Below are positions 1 through 8,764 of a stretch of 64,000 nucleotides of DNA, piece by piece. Position 1 is the first letter of the stretch. Every line of letters begins with the position of its first letter. The notes under the pieces were generated by a model, which worked only from the letters and a program-made list of their open reading frames with translations, did no database searches and was not told the origin of the DNA. Source of the DNA: Haloglomus halophilum (GTDB lineage Archaea; Halobacteriota; Halobacteria; Halobacteriales; Haloarculaceae); the NCBI RefSeq assembly GCF_024298885.1, contig NZ_CP101166.1:1612001-1676000 (forward strand), in the 5' to 3' direction. A program made the translations under genes and the position numbers.

Positions 1-764
1 CCGAGGAATGCCGGGAAGCCGACACGGGCGGCGCCCCCCTCGACGGCGTCGAGGTGCGGTTCCACGGCGGCCGCCAGCGCGCGGCGCGCGGGCGTCCCGT
101 CGATGGCCTCGTCGCGGTCGAGCGCGCGGGCGACCCGCGTCACCGCCGCGTCGTCGCGGAAGGCCGCCGGGAACGCGACCTCGACCCCGGCAACGGGGAA
201 CGGGACCCCCGTCGCTTCCAGTCGAGCGGCGACCTGCCGGGCGTCGAAGTCGGTGAGCGACCGGAAGCCGACGACCAGCATCGGCCGGGCGTCGCTGGCG
301 AGGCCCGCCGCGACCGACTCGGGATACCGCGCGGTCGGCTTCACCGTCCCGCCGAACGTCGGGACGAGTGCGTTCCGGTCGGTGTGCCCGCCCCGGTAGC
401 CGTCGACGGCGTCGTCGAACAGTTCGAGGCCGGCGCGGAGCGCGTCGACACCGACCAGCCGGTAGGGGTGGCCCTCGGGGAGCCGGTCCACGGCCGCGAA
501 CGGGTCGACGAGCGGCCCCTCCGGGTCCGGTCGGTCCCGGATGCCGGTGCGACCCGCCGTCGGGGTCGCCGTCGGGTCGTCGTCAGCCTCAGCACGCGTG
601 TGCGGCACGTACCCGAGCACGTCGACCAGCCCGGACGCCTGCGACAGCGTCGACTGCTTGTGCGAGACGAGCCGCACGTCGGCGCCCTCGCGGGCGGCCG
701 CGAGCGCCGCCGTAGCGCCGGCGAGGCCGCCCCCCACGACCAGCACGTCGCTGGCTATGGCCAT
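1..764 (-). CDS. glpB: Anaerobic glycerol-3-phosphate dehydrogenase subunit B (partial)
   Basis: The gene starts at ATG 764 and runs off the left edge of the window, so the C-terminus is missing (about 254 codons are present). The N-terminus [20 protein letters not shown] carries a GxGxxG dinucleotide-binding motif, and the visible end reads RVGFPAFLG, a typical GlpB signature. By family knowledge GlpB is the FMN-containing subunit of the membrane-associated GlpABC complex, which oxidises glycerol-3-phosphate to dihydroxyacetone phosphate and passes electrons to the quinone pool. The start overlaps the 3' end of glpA by 10 nt, so the two genes are co-transcribed and probably translationally coupled. 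glpC is expected just beyond the left edge but cannot be seen. Confidence 0.93.
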   Translation of the reverse strand, partial: MAIASDVLVVGGGLAGATAALAAAREGADVRLVSHKQSTLSQASGLVDVLGYVPHTRAEADDDPTATPTAGRTGIRDRPDPEGPLVDPFAAVDRLPEGHPYRLVGVDALRAGLELFDDAVDGYRGGHTDRNALVPTFGGTVKPTARYPESVAAGLASDARPMLVVGFRSLTDFDARQVAARLEATGVPFPVAGVEVAFPAAFRDDAAVTRVARALDRDEAIDGTPARRALAAAVEPHLDAVEGGAARVGFPAFL

Positions 765-2431
765 GCGTCCCCTCCGTCGAACGCCCCGAAGTCGATGTCG
801 TCGTCGAGCCGCGCCGGGTCGCCGTCACGGTTCATCGTCGTCGCGTGGAGCATGTGGTTCAGCATCGCCTGCGAGAGCTGCTCGCCCCAGCACGCGTGGC
901 GCTGGCCCTTCCAGCGCTCCTGGTACAGCTCGTCGAGCGAGGCGCGGGCCTCGCTCGCATCGAACTCGGACTCGAGTTCCGCGGCCATCCGGTGGCAACA
1001 GAACCCGCCCTGGCAGGTGCCCATCGCGGCGCGGGTGCGGAGCCGGACGGCGTTGAGGTCGCGCCCGGCGCCGTCGATGGCGTCCCGGACCTCGGCGCGG
1101 GTGACGGCCTCGCACTCGCAGACGACGGGGTTCGGGCCGTCCACGTCAAGCACCTCGTCGGCCCGGGAGCCGAGGCGCTGAGCCGAGCGTCGGCTGACCG
1201 GCGAGCGGAGGCCGAACTCGTCCATCCGGTCGTGGAGATCGCGGATGTCGTCGCTACCGGGCAGGGACTCGTCGGCGGTCCGGCAGGTCGCGCGGACTCC
1301 GAGTTTCTCGCAGACGTGGTCGGCGATGTCCTCGGCCATCATCCGGTAGGTCGTCAGTTTCCCGCCGACGATGCTGGTCATCCCGGGCAGGCCGTCGCGG
1401 TCGGCGTGGTCCAGCAGGAAGAAGTCCCGCGTGATGTCGGTCGGGTCCTCCGTGCCGGTTCCCGGCGGCTCGTACAGCGGCCGAACCCCCCAGAACGAGC
1501 GGAGCGTGCGGGCCTCGTGGAGGATGGGGAGGAGTTCGGCCAGTTGCTCGACCAGCAGGTCGACCTCCCAGCGCTCCTCGGGGTAGTCCTCGGGGTCGTC
1601 GACCTCCTCGTCGGTCGTCCCGAGGATGCAGGCCGTCTCGTGGGGGACGACGATGTCGGCGTCGCCCTTCGGCCGGCAGCGGTTGACGACCGTGTCGACC
1701 TGCCGGGTGTTCATCACCGTCATCACGCCCTTCGAGGGCCGGACCGCGATGTCGACGCCGGCCATCGCGCCCAGCTGTCCGGCCCACGCGCCCGTCGCGT
1801 TGACGACGTGGTCGGCCGTGATGCGCTCGGTGGCGCCGACCTCGGTGGTCGCCTTGCGAGGGCCGTCGCCGTGGCGGACCTCGACGCCGACCACCTCGCC
1901 GGCCTCGACGAGCACGTCGGTCACCTCGGCGTGGGTCGCGACCCGTGCGCCGTGGTCGGCGGCGTCGGCGGCGTTCGCGACGCAGAGCCGGAACGGGTCG
2001 ATGGCCGCGTCCGGCACCGCGATGGCCTTCTCGATGTCGGTGGCGAGGTACGGCTCACGTTCGCGCGCCTCCGCGCCGGAGAGGACCTCGGCGGGGATGT
2101 CGCAGGCCCGACAGCCCGCCAGCTTCTCCTCGAAGTACGACTCCTCGTCCTCCGGGCGCTTGACGAAGAGGCCGCCGGTCTCCTCGACGCAGTGGGCAGC
2201 GATATCCCGGAGGACGTCGTTCTCCTCGATGCACTCGCGGGCGCTGGCCCGGTCGGAAACGGCGTAGCGGCCGCCGCTGTGGAGCAGGCCGTGCATCCGG
2301 CCGGTCGTGCCGTGGGTCAGGTTCCCCTTCTCGACGAGCGTGACGTCGACACCGCGGGTCGCGAGGTCCCGGGCGATGCCACAGCCGGTCGAGCCGCCCC
2401 CGACGACGAGGACCTCCGTCGTTCGTCTCAC
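755..2431 (-). CDS. glpA: Glycerol-3-phosphate dehydrogenase subunit A (FAD)
   Basis: A 558-residue FAD-dependent glycerol-3-phosphate dehydrogenase. The N-terminus has the Rossmann motif [17 protein letters not shown] (residues about 10-27), and [15 protein letters not shown] is the conserved substrate/FAD segment. The last 150 residues carry a BFD-like cysteine cluster (CECEAVTR...GTCQGGFCC), expected to bind an iron-sulfur cluster, which is the mark of GlpA rather than GlpD. It heads the operon glpA-glpB and is divergent from glpK, so glycerol phosphorylation and oxidation share a control region. The length is usual for haloarchaeal GlpA. ATG 2431 is chosen because the Rossmann strand follows within ten residues. 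Confidence 0.96.
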   Translation of the reverse strand: MRRTTEVLVVGGGSTGCGIARDLATRGVDVTLVEKGNLTHGTTGRMHGLLHSGGRYAVSDRASARECIEENDVLRDIAAHCVEETGGLFVKRPEDEESYFEEKLAGCRACDIPAEVLSGAEAREREPYLATDIEKAIAVPDAAIDPFRLCVANAADAADHGARVATHAEVTDVLVEAGEVVGVEVRHGDGPRKATTEVGATERITADHVVNATGAWAGQLGAMAGVDIAVRPSKGVMTVMNTRQVDTVVNRCRPKGDADIVVPHETACILGTTDEEVDDPEDYPEERWEVDLLVEQLAELLPILHEARTLRSFWGVRPLYEPPGTGTEDPTDITRDFFLLDHADRDGLPGMTSIVGGKLTTYRMMAEDIADHVCEKLGVRATCRTADESLPGSDDIRDLHDRMDEFGLRSPVSRRSAQRLGSRADEVLDVDGPNPVVCECEAVTRAEVRDAIDGAGRDLNAVRLRTRAAMGTCQGGFCCHRMAAELESEFDASEARASLDELYQERWKGQRHACWGEQLSQAMLNHMLHATTMNRDGDPARLDDDIDFGAFDGGDAWP

Positions 2432-2667
2432 GTGTTGGCCGACGGTTGTGACCGACGGGCCTTAGCCCTGTGTTCCGCGCGTCGCGAAGTGCTCGAACGG
2501 ATAATATGGCTATAACGGGCACAGGGGAGCATATATCCGAATAGATGTCGGGTCGGTGATGTAACAGTCATGGGGCCTACATAGGAGTCGAACAACGGGG
2601 ATATATCGATAATCGATGGCGACCAATAGTTGGATACCACCGGAGGGCGAGGCACTCGACAGCAACC
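2432..2667. promoter_or_regulatory. Divergent glpA/glpK control region
   Basis: This 236-nt gap has markedly lower GC than its flanks and AT-rich TATA-like elements on both strands. ATATATCGAT at 2601-2610 lies about 57 nt before the glpK ATG. On the minus strand TTATAGCCATATTATCC (about 2500-2516) lies about 70 nt before the glpA ATG. In other haloarchaea glycerol genes respond to a DeoR-type GlpR; no operator for it can be picked out by eye here. Confidence 0.6.
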
Positions 2668-4221
2668 ATGTCGGAGCACACCTACGTCGGGGCCGTCGAC
2701 CAGGGGACGACGGGGACTCGCTTCATGCTCTTCGACGACGCGGGGCAGGTCGTCGCCGACGCCTACGAGAAACACGAGCAGTATTACCCGGAGCCCGGCT
2801 GGGTCGAGCACGACCCCGTCGAGATCTGGGAGAACACGACGGCCGTCGTCACGCAGGCACTCCGCGAGGCCGGCATCGATGCGGGGCAGCTGGCGGGTAT
2901 CGGCATCACGAACCAGCGCGAGACGACGGTGCTGTGGGACGCCACGACGGGCCAGCCGGTCCACCGCGCCCTGGTCTGGCAGGACCGCCGGACGACCGAC
3001 CGCGTCGAGGCGCTGCGGGCGGCCGGGAAGGACGGGTGGATCCGCGAGCGGACCGGGCTGGAGTGTGACGCCTACTTCTCGGCGACGAAGGCCGAGTGGC
3101 TGCTCGACAACGCCGACCCCATCGAGACGGACCGCGCCGGCGGGGCCGACGTCCGCGAGCGGGCCGCGGCCGGCGAGTTGCTGCTCGGAACCATCGACTC
3201 CTGGCTCGTCTTCAACCTCACCGGCGCGCACGTCACCGACGTGACGAACGCCTCGCGGACGATGCTGTTCGACATCCACGACCTGGCGTGGGACGACGAG
3301 CTGCTGGCGGAGTTCGACGTGCCGCGCGCGGCGCTCCCCGAGGTCCGCCCCTCCAGCGACAGCTCCTACTACGGGTACACGGACCCGGACGGCTTCCTCG
3401 GCGCCGAGGTGCCGGTGGCGGGTGCGCTGGGCGACCAGCAGGCCGCGCTGTTCGGGCAGTGCTGCTTCGACGCCGGCGACGCGAAGAACACCTACGGCAC
3501 GGGCTCGTTCTTCCTGCTGAACACGGGGCCCGAGGCCGTCGACTCCGACCACGGCCTCCTGACGACGGTCGGCTTCCAGCGTTCGGGCGAACCCGCCCAG
3601 TACGCGCTGGAGGGCTCCATCTTCGTCACGGGCGCGGCCATCGAGTGGCTGGCCGACATCGACCTCATCGAGGACCCGGCCGAGACTGCGGAGCTCGCGC
3701 GGTCGGTCGACTCGACCGACGGCGTCTACGTCGTCCCGGCGTTCACCGGGCTCGGCGCCCCCCACTGGGACGGCCGTGCCCGCGGGACCGTCGTCGGGAT
3801 GACCCGCGGGACGCGGAAGGCCCACATCGTCCGGGCGACGCTGGAGGCCATCGCCTACCAGACCCGGGACATCGTCGAGGCGATGGAGGCCGACGCCGGC
3901 ATCGACATCCGCCGCCTCCGCGTCGACGGCGGCGCGGTCAAGAACAACTTCCTCTGCCAGCTCCAGGCCGACAGCATCGGCACCGACATCGTCCGTCCGG
4001 AGGTCGACGAGACGACCGCCCTCGGTGCGGCGTACGCCGCCGGGCTCGCCGTCGGCTACTGGAACGGTATCGATGACCTCCGCGAGAACTGGCAGGTCGA
4101 CCGCGAGTTCACCCCCTCTCTGGACCGCGCGACGGCCGACCGCAGGTACGAGCGCTGGGGCGAGGCGGTCGAGCGGTCGCTCGACTGGGCCCGGGACGAG
4201 GGAAGTGACCGGTCGGCGTGA
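2668..4221 (+). CDS. glpK: Glycerol kinase
   Basis: A 517-residue FGGY-family kinase that phosphorylates glycerol to sn-glycerol-3-phosphate with ATP, the first step of glycerol catabolism. The N-terminus YVGAVDQGTTGTRFMLFD contains the phosphate-1 motif DQGTT, ITNQRETTVLWD is the classical glycerol kinase segment, and YGTGSFFLLNTG and GLGAPHWD lie in the C-terminal ATPase half. The length matches typical GlpK (about 500-515 residues). Glycerol from Dunaliella is a major haloarchaeal carbon source, and divergence from glpAB fits a single catabolic unit. ATG 2668 is chosen because homology starts immediately after it. Confidence 0.97.
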   Translation: MSEHTYVGAVDQGTTGTRFMLFDDAGQVVADAYEKHEQYYPEPGWVEHDPVEIWENTTAVVTQALREAGIDAGQLAGIGITNQRETTVLWDATTGQPVHRALVWQDRRTTDRVEALRAAGKDGWIRERTGLECDAYFSATKAEWLLDNADPIETDRAGGADVRERAAAGELLLGTIDSWLVFNLTGAHVTDVTNASRTMLFDIHDLAWDDELLAEFDVPRAALPEVRPSSDSSYYGYTDPDGFLGAEVPVAGALGDQQAALFGQCCFDAGDAKNTYGTGSFFLLNTGPEAVDSDHGLLTTVGFQRSGEPAQYALEGSIFVTGAAIEWLADIDLIEDPAETAELARSVDSTDGVYVVPAFTGLGAPHWDGRARGTVVGMTRGTRKAHIVRATLEAIAYQTRDIVEAMEADAGIDIRRLRVDGGAVKNNFLCQLQADSIGTDIVRPEVDETTALGAAYAAGLAVGYWNGIDDLRENWQVDREFTPSLDRATADRRYERWGEAVERSLDWARDEGSDRSA

Positions 4222-4230
4222 CCGCCCTCC

Positions 4231-4938
4231 TCAGTACCGTCCCAGAACGGGATGCTCGTTCCGGCCCCGGACCAGCCCGACGACGAGGTAGACGAACGGC
4301 GTGTCCACCAGCGCGATGAGGAGCTTCACGAGGTACTGGCCGAGCATGAGTGCCACGACGCCGGCGAGCGAGAGTCCGAGTTGCGGGTTGATTCCCGCCC
4401 CGGGGAGGACGTAGAACGCGAGGCCGACGAAGATGACCGTGTCCAGTGCCTGGCTCGTCGCGGTCGAGCCGATGTTGCGGAGCCACAGGGCCTCGCCGTC
4501 GGTGTACTCGCGCAGCGCGTGGAAGACGAGCACGTCCCAGTTCTGACTCACCAGGTACGCCAGGAGGCTCCCGACGACGATGTTCAGGCTCGCGCCTAGA
4601 ACCGTCGCGAACATCCCCTGCGGGACGCCACCCCCGTGGGGCGCACCGACCGTCAGCGCGACCAGTGCGAGGAGGACGAAGTTCATCCCGAACGCGACGT
4701 TGACCATCACCTGTGCCGGGCGCTTGCCGTACAACTCGGCGTAGCAGTCCGAGGCGAAGAACGTCAGCGGGTAGGCGATGGCCCCACCCGGGAGGAGGAT
4801 GCTCGCGCCGACGACCGGAAGGCCGACGGGCAGCGGGACGCTCATCAGCTTCGCCGCGGTCACCTGCGAGGTCACCAGCGCCGTCACGAACAGCGCGACC
4901 AGCGCCACCGCGCCGGCAGGGAGCGTTCGGTTCGTCAC
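4231..4938 (-). CDS. Queuosine-precursor transporter, YhhQ/VUT family
   Basis: An integral membrane protein of about 235 residues with roughly six hydrophobic segments. The family signature is visible in TAAKLMSVPLPVGLPVVGAS and in FFASDCYAELYGKRPA. Family members (YhhQ/QPTR) import queuosine or archaeosine precursors such as preQ0. The start is taken as GTG 4938 (V-T-N-R-T-L): the longer upstream extension in the same frame is Arg/Ser-rich, unlike the family, and would cover the control region. It is convergent with glpK, with a 9-nt gap. Substrate specificity is inferred from the family only. Confidence 0.85.
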   Translation of the reverse strand: MTNRTLPAGAVALVALFVTALVTSQVTAAKLMSVPLPVGLPVVGASILLPGGAIAYPLTFFASDCYAELYGKRPAQVMVNVAFGMNFVLLALVALTVGAPHGGGVPQGMFATVLGASLNIVVGSLLAYLVSQNWDVLVFHALREYTDGEALWLRNIGSTATSQALDTVIFVGLAFYVLPGAGINPQLGLSLAGVVALMLGQYLVKLLIALVDTPFVYLVVGLVRGRNEHPVLGRY

Positions 4939-5292
4939 GCCCACAGGTGGTGAGGAGACCAGCAAGGAGCTTTCGACCCGTCGGCGGGACCGGGTGGGAC
5001 GTGACGAGCGAGCGGCCCCACGAGGAGACGGGGCGGCGCTCTCGATACGCTCCGAGCGGGACCTGTGTGAAATCGATTTCAGATGAAACTTATCCCGGAG
5101 CCCCCCCGTCACACGGATGGGAACTCCCTCCGGTTCCCGCTTCGGCCCTCCACTCCGTTCCCGCTCTCCACATCCGCCCCTCCACACCGACCCGCTCTCC
5201 ACATCCGCCCCTCCACACCGACCCGCTCTCTACCCGCCCACCGACACGCACGGCCCCCCAAGGTCATTACCTCCCCGGCGCAGCCACTGCGT
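4939..5292. promoter_or_regulatory. Divergent intergenic region, transporter/regulator
   Basis: No gene is supported in this 354-nt stretch. It contains an AT-richer segment around 5065-5095 (AAATCGATTTCAGATGAAAC), a 31-bp tandem repeat (separate entry), and ACGCACGGCCCCCCAAGG shortly before the regulator start at 5293. In-frame extensions into it from both flanking genes are Pro/Ser/Arg-rich and look non-coding. Confidence 0.5.
5160..5230. repeat. 31-bp tandem direct repeat, about 2.3 copies
   Basis: Two perfect 31-nt units occupy 5160-5190 and 5191-5221, followed by the first 9 nt of a third (5222-5230). Each unit begins CCCGCTCTCCACATC and ends CTCCACACCGA. The units are directly adjacent with no spacers, so this is a simple tandem duplication and not a CRISPR. 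It lies about 63 nt before the start of the regulator at 5293, within its presumed leader or promoter. Confidence 0.9.
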
Positions 5293-6195
5293 ATGGGGGG
5301 TAATCCGGTCGGCGCCGACGGTCCGAGTCTCGCCGTCGCCGACGAGGTGCTGAAGACCATCGCCAACGAGCACCGGCTGTTCATCCTCATGACGCTCGGC
5401 GACGCCTGCACGGCGGGGCGGTACGCCACACTGCGGTTCACGGATATCTGGGAGGGGACCGAACTCGAGGACAGCGGGCGGCTGAACTACCACCTCCAGC
5501 AGCTCGTCGACACTGACTACGTCGCCAGCGTCGAGGACGGCTATCACCTGACCCTCCGGGGGCTCAAGGCCTACCAGGCGGTGAAGGCGGGGTTCTACGC
5601 GAAGGAACTGGAGATACCTCCCTTCGAACTGGAGCCGACCCACGATGTCTGCGGGGAACACCTCCACGCATCGTACCGCGACCAGCGCGTGAGCATCGAG
5701 TGCCCCTCGTGCGACGACCAGCTGCACCAGTACCCGGTGCCGCCGGGACCGTTCGACGCCGACGCGGTTCCGGAGGTCGCCGAGGCGATGAACGTCCGCT
5801 TCACGACGGACCTCCTGTCGATGTCGCAGGGGTTCTGCCCGTACTGCTCGGGGCCGGCGGAGCTGGATGTGGGCCACGAGCACTTCGACAGCCTCGACAT
5901 CGAAGGCTGGAACGTGCCCGCGCTGCTGTTCTGGTGTACCCACTGCCACTGGTTCATGTTGAGCACGATGGAGCGGCCGCTGCTGTTCGAACCCCCGGTC
6001 GTGGCCTTCTTCGCCGAGCGGGGCGTGAACGTCTGGGAGACCCCCGGCTGGAGCGATGTCTTCGCGGCGGAGGACACCGTCCGCTCGACCGACCCGCTCG
6101 AGGTCGAACTGACGTTCTCCTGTGCGGGCGACACCATCGATGTCGTCGTCGATGGGTCGCTGGACGTGCTCCACACCGAGACGCGCCACGGCTGA
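5293..6195 (+). CDS. Winged-helix (ArsR-like) regulator with zinc-ribbon segments
   Basis: A 300-residue protein. Residues about 10-105 form an ArsR-like winged helix (LKTIANEHRLFILMTLGDAC ... GRLNYHLQQLVDTDYV ... YHLTLRGLKAYQAVKAG). The C-terminal two thirds has two Cys pairs, ECPSCDDQL and CPYCSGPAEL, plus a Cys/His cluster (FWCTHCHWF), suggesting zinc-binding modules. It is a haloarchaeal regulator/sensor type. The ligand is unknown. ATG 5293 is preferred over in-frame upstream starts because the extension would run through the tandem repeat and is low-complexity Pro/Thr/Arg. Confidence 0.8.
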   Translation: MGGNPVGADGPSLAVADEVLKTIANEHRLFILMTLGDACTAGRYATLRFTDIWEGTELEDSGRLNYHLQQLVDTDYVASVEDGYHLTLRGLKAYQAVKAGFYAKELEIPPFELEPTHDVCGEHLHASYRDQRVSIECPSCDDQLHQYPVPPGPFDADAVPEVAEAMNVRFTTDLLSMSQGFCPYCSGPAELDVGHEHFDSLDIEGWNVPALLFWCTHCHWFMLSTMERPLLFEPPVVAFFAERGVNVWETPGWSDVFAAEDTVRSTDPLEVELTFSCAGDTIDVVVDGSLDVLHTETRHG

Positions 6196-6335
6196 CCCAC
6201 CGCCGCCGCGGGCGGCAGCGCGAGCGGTCCGTGTCGTCGCGGGTCGGCAGCGGCTGACGGCCCGGGTGGACCGGGAGCTATCGTGGATACGGGAGCGAGG
6301 GCCGAACCGGCCCTCGAGGAGCGTGTGTGTCGCTC

Positions 6336-7865
6336 TCAGTCCGAGGTGGCCGTCTCGGGGCCGTCCTCGGGCGTGAACTGTGCGTCGCCGAACGAGCGCT
6401 GCCCGACGCCGAGCACACCCTCGTCCCCGCAGGTGGGGCACTCGCGGCTGGGCTCGGTCGTGAGCGCGGTCATCTCGTGAGCCGTGTCCTCGTACCGGAT
6501 GAAATCCGGCGGGACCTTCACCCCGGTCACCACGTCCGTGGCGACCGAGACCGTCTTCGAGGCACAGAGCCCGTTGAGGTGGATGACCGCCGGCTCGGGC
6601 GACACCTGTTCGGTGTCGATGTAGCCTCGTTCGAGTTCGGCCTCGCGCTCGTCGGGCGAGAGCCGCTCGATGCGCGCGGCCTCCTGGTCGTGACGTCCCA
6701 GGCAGTCGAAGCACGCGGTGCTCCCGGGCGCCACCAGGTGGACGTACCCGGTCATCCCGACTACCCGATCATCCGTCGTGTCGATGCGGACCCCGGCGTC
6801 GACGTAGTAGGTCAGGTGCTTGACGGCCCACTCGTTGCAGAACGAGCGGGCGCTCACGCGGTCGACGCAGCCGACGACGAGGTCACAGTCGGCCAGCCGC
6901 TCCGGGACCTCCTGGACGGGCTCGGCGACGGCCGTCACGTCGATGTCGGCCGGCGAGGACCGCCAGGCGTGCTCGCGGACGGCCTCGACCTTGGGCTTCC
7001 CGACGTGGTGGTCGTAGGCGCCGACCAGCCGCGGCAGGTTGCTCGGCTCGACCGTGTCCGGGTCGACGAGGACGAGCTCGCCGACGCCGAGCCGCGCGAA
7101 CTGCTCGGCGACCTGCGAGCCGATGCCGCCGACCCCGACGACGCCGACCGTGGCGTCGTGGAGCCGGCGCTGGCCGTCGGTCCCGAGCGCACGGACGTTC
7201 CGGTCGAAACGGTCGCCGACACCGTCGTCGCCCCCCAGCGTGTCGGTGTCGGCAGTGGGTGCATCCCCGTTGCTCGCGGTCGCCCCGTCGCGCTCGCCGC
7301 CGTCCGTCGGTGTGAACCGGTCGACCGCCCCCGGGACCGGGTCGTCGAGCTTCCATCCGCCGACGACCTCGACCGGGAGCGCCGCGAACCGCTCGCCCGC
7401 GTTCGCCACCGCCTCGATGCCGGACTGCCCGACGACGGCGAAGCCGAACGGGCGGTCCGGGAACAGGCCCGTCAGCCACTCGCGGAACCGCCCCATCGCC
7501 TCCACGTCGATGCTGCTGAACCGCGGGTCGTCCGAGAACGGGTGGCTGTGGACCAGCACGGGCGCGAGCTGCCGGTCGTAGCAGTCCCCGACGTGGTCGC
7601 GCTCGACCGCCGGCTCGGGCCGGCACGCGGTCTTCGACTGCCGGGCCAGCTGCTCGTCCGGCACCGGGACCACCTCGCTCGCGAGCAGGTCCGGGGCATC
7701 CGCCGACCCCTCGGCGTCGGCTGGGGCGTCGGGCTTCCCGTGCCCCGGTGCCGGGCCGGTTCCGGCATCGACGAACGCGAACCGCTCCTGCTCGTCGGCC
7801 TGGAGGAGCGCCTCGCGCAGCTCGCGGACGACCCGTGCCGGGACGCGCAGACGGCGGTCGCTCAC
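6336..7865 (-). CDS. JAB (JAMM) protease - ThiF/E1-like fusion protein
   Basis: A 509-residue two-domain protein. Residues about 1-170 form a JAB/MPN isopeptidase-like domain with the JAMM signature HSHPFSDDPRFSSID (H106, H108, S117, D120; likely upstream Glu near 25-27). Residues about 220-500 form an E1/ThiF/MoeB adenylyltransferase with nucleotide loop GVVGVGGIGS (241-250), VDPD (268-270), NLPR (276-279), K290 and CVDR (D335). Zinc-type pairs CFDC (385-388) and CPTC (476-479) are present. The predicted roles are to activate the UBL C-terminus by adenylation and to process or remove UBL. A catalytic thioester Cys is not obvious; C434 is one candidate. The GTG start overlaps the E2 stop (GTGA). 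Confidence 0.9.
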   Translation of the reverse strand: MSDRRLRVPARVVRELREALLQADEQERFAFVDAGTGPAPGHGKPDAPADAEGSADAPDLLASEVVPVPDEQLARQSKTACRPEPAVERDHVGDCYDRQLAPVLVHSHPFSDDPRFSSIDVEAMGRFREWLTGLFPDRPFGFAVVGQSGIEAVANAGERFAALPVEVVGGWKLDDPVPGAVDRFTPTDGGERDGATASNGDAPTADTDTLGGDDGVGDRFDRNVRALGTDGQRRLHDATVGVVGVGGIGSQVAEQFARLGVGELVLVDPDTVEPSNLPRLVGAYDHHVGKPKVEAVREHAWRSSPADIDVTAVAEPVQEVPERLADCDLVVGCVDRVSARSFCNEWAVKHLTYYVDAGVRIDTTDDRVVGMTGYVHLVAPGSTACFDCLGRHDQEAARIERLSPDEREAELERGYIDTEQVSPEPAVIHLNGLCASKTVSVATDVVTGVKVPPDFIRYEDTAHEMTALTTEPSRECPTCGDEGVLGVGQRSFGDAQFTPEDGPETATSD

Positions 7866-8263
7866 GCCGACCCCTCCGCGAACGGGTTGTCGCTGTACGG
7901 GTCCGCCAGCGACGCCCGCATCATCGTCGTGAGCTTCACCAGCGTGTCCGACGCCGGGTCCCAGTTCGCGTTGTGGTCCTCGATACACCACTTGCTCCAG
8001 TCGGAGTCGCCGTACGGCGAGATGCCGTGGAGCAGGTGGGTCGGCGACCCACCCTCGTAGGACATCTCCTTCGGGACGTACACGGTGGGCATGTCCCGGG
8101 GGTACGTGTCGGGGAGCTCGTACCGGAGCTTGCCGAACTGCGGGTCCCAGCCCGGCGGGAAGTCGAACCGCTCTAGCACCACCCGCCGGTCGGCCTCGCT
8201 GTACTCGACCGGGTAGCGCTCCCCCAGTTTCCGGGCCTCCTCGTAGGCGCGGCCGCGCTTCAT
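7862..8263 (-). CDS. E2-like ubiquitin-conjugating enzyme
   Basis: A 133-residue protein with the E2/UBC fold pattern. The strand segment LRYELPDTYPRDMPTVYV matches the E2 Y-L-P-x-x-YP-x-x-P core. It is followed by LLHGISPYG and the presumed active cysteine C93 in SDWSKWCIEDHNANWDP, with the Trp-x-Pro of E2 enzymes after it. It sits between the UBL gene (TGATG overlap) and the JAB-E1 gene (GTGA overlap), a tightly coupled operon. The expected role is to accept UBL as a thioester on C93 and transfer it to a target amine. It diverges from eukaryotic E2s and belongs to the prokaryotic E2 families seen next to JAB/E1 genes. Confidence 0.85.
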   Translation of the reverse strand: MKRGRAYEEARKLGERYPVEYSEADRRVVLERFDFPPGWDPQFGKLRYELPDTYPRDMPTVYVPKEMSYEGGSPTHLLHGISPYGDSDWSKWCIEDHNANWDPASDTLVKLTTMMRASLADPYSDNPFAEGSA

Positions 8264-8574
8264 CAGACCCCTCCGCCCGGCCGACCGCCCCGACCCCCGA
8301 CAGACCGGACATCCCGGCCTTCGCCCGGCCGACTACCACGGCCCAGGCCGGGTCGTCCGAAGACCTGTCCCTCTCCGGGCTGGAAGCTGACGTTCGTCCC
8401 CTCCGGGACGGCGTCGGCCACGACATCGCGGTCGCCGAGCACCTTCACCTCGCCGTTCTCCTCGTAGGTCGCCAGTTCGTCGTCGTCCCGGTCCAGCCGC
8501 TCCTTGAGGTCCTGGACCGTCGTGCCGTCCTCGACCGGCACCTCGCGGCCCTCGACCTGGATGAGTTCGCCCAT
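8263..8574 (-). CDS. Ubiquitin-like protein with Gly/Arg-rich C-terminal tail
   Basis: A 103-residue acidic protein. Residues 1-66 read as a beta-grasp UBL: ELIQVEGREVPVEDGTTVQD is strand-turn-strand, then helix LKERLDRDDDELATY, then strands VKVLGD and TNVSFQP. Residues about 67-103 form a Gly/Arg/Pro-rich flexible tail ending RGGRPGGGV. The terminal Gly run followed by Val suggests a UBL C-terminus needing removal of the last residue(s), a job for the neighbouring JAB domain. First gene of the UBL-E2-JAB/E1 operon. ATG 8574 is chosen because upstream in-frame sequence is Asn/Ser/Ile-rich and corresponds to the AT-rich promoter. The UBL call rests on fold pattern and context. Confidence 0.8.
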   Translation of the reverse strand: MGELIQVEGREVPVEDGTTVQDLKERLDRDDDELATYEENGEVKVLGDRDVVADAVPEGTNVSFQPGEGQVFGRPGLGRGSRPGEGRDVRSVGGRGGRPGGGV

Positions 8575-8764
8575 GGTTGACACCACACCGGGCGCACGGA
8601 TGCCGCCGTTATAGTAGTTACTGCTAATCGAGTTGATATTGTTACTAGAGTTGTTAGAGCCGATTGAGCCGATCAGACAACCGCGAGGATCGAGTCGATA
8701 CAGCCAGTGCACCGGATACACCCACTACGTTCAAGAGTCAGGGGCGGGAAGTCCGGGGTAACCG
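8575..8764. promoter_or_regulatory. AT-rich divergent promoter, UBL operon / AAA+ gene
   Basis: A 190-nt divergent control region with an AT-rich core at about 8608-8660, in sharp contrast to its GC-rich surroundings. The core contains repeated GTTA-type steps: GTTATAGTAGTTACTG, GTTGATATTGTTAC and GTTGTTAGAG. GCCGATTGAGCCGATCA (about 8661-8677) is an imperfect direct repeat. On the minus strand ACTACTATAACGG (about 8608-8620) could be the UBL TATA box, about 35 nt before ATG 8574. No clear TATA is seen for the AAA+ gene. Confidence 0.55.

Noticed and set aside
845..2515. Long plus-strand open frame of 556 codons over glpA
   Set aside because: It lies antisense to glpA, has no recognisable motif and is Arg/Val/Gly-rich, a typical GC-rich shadow.
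5160..5230. CRISPR-like repeat
   Set aside because: Only two and a bit adjacent units with no spacers and no cas genes.
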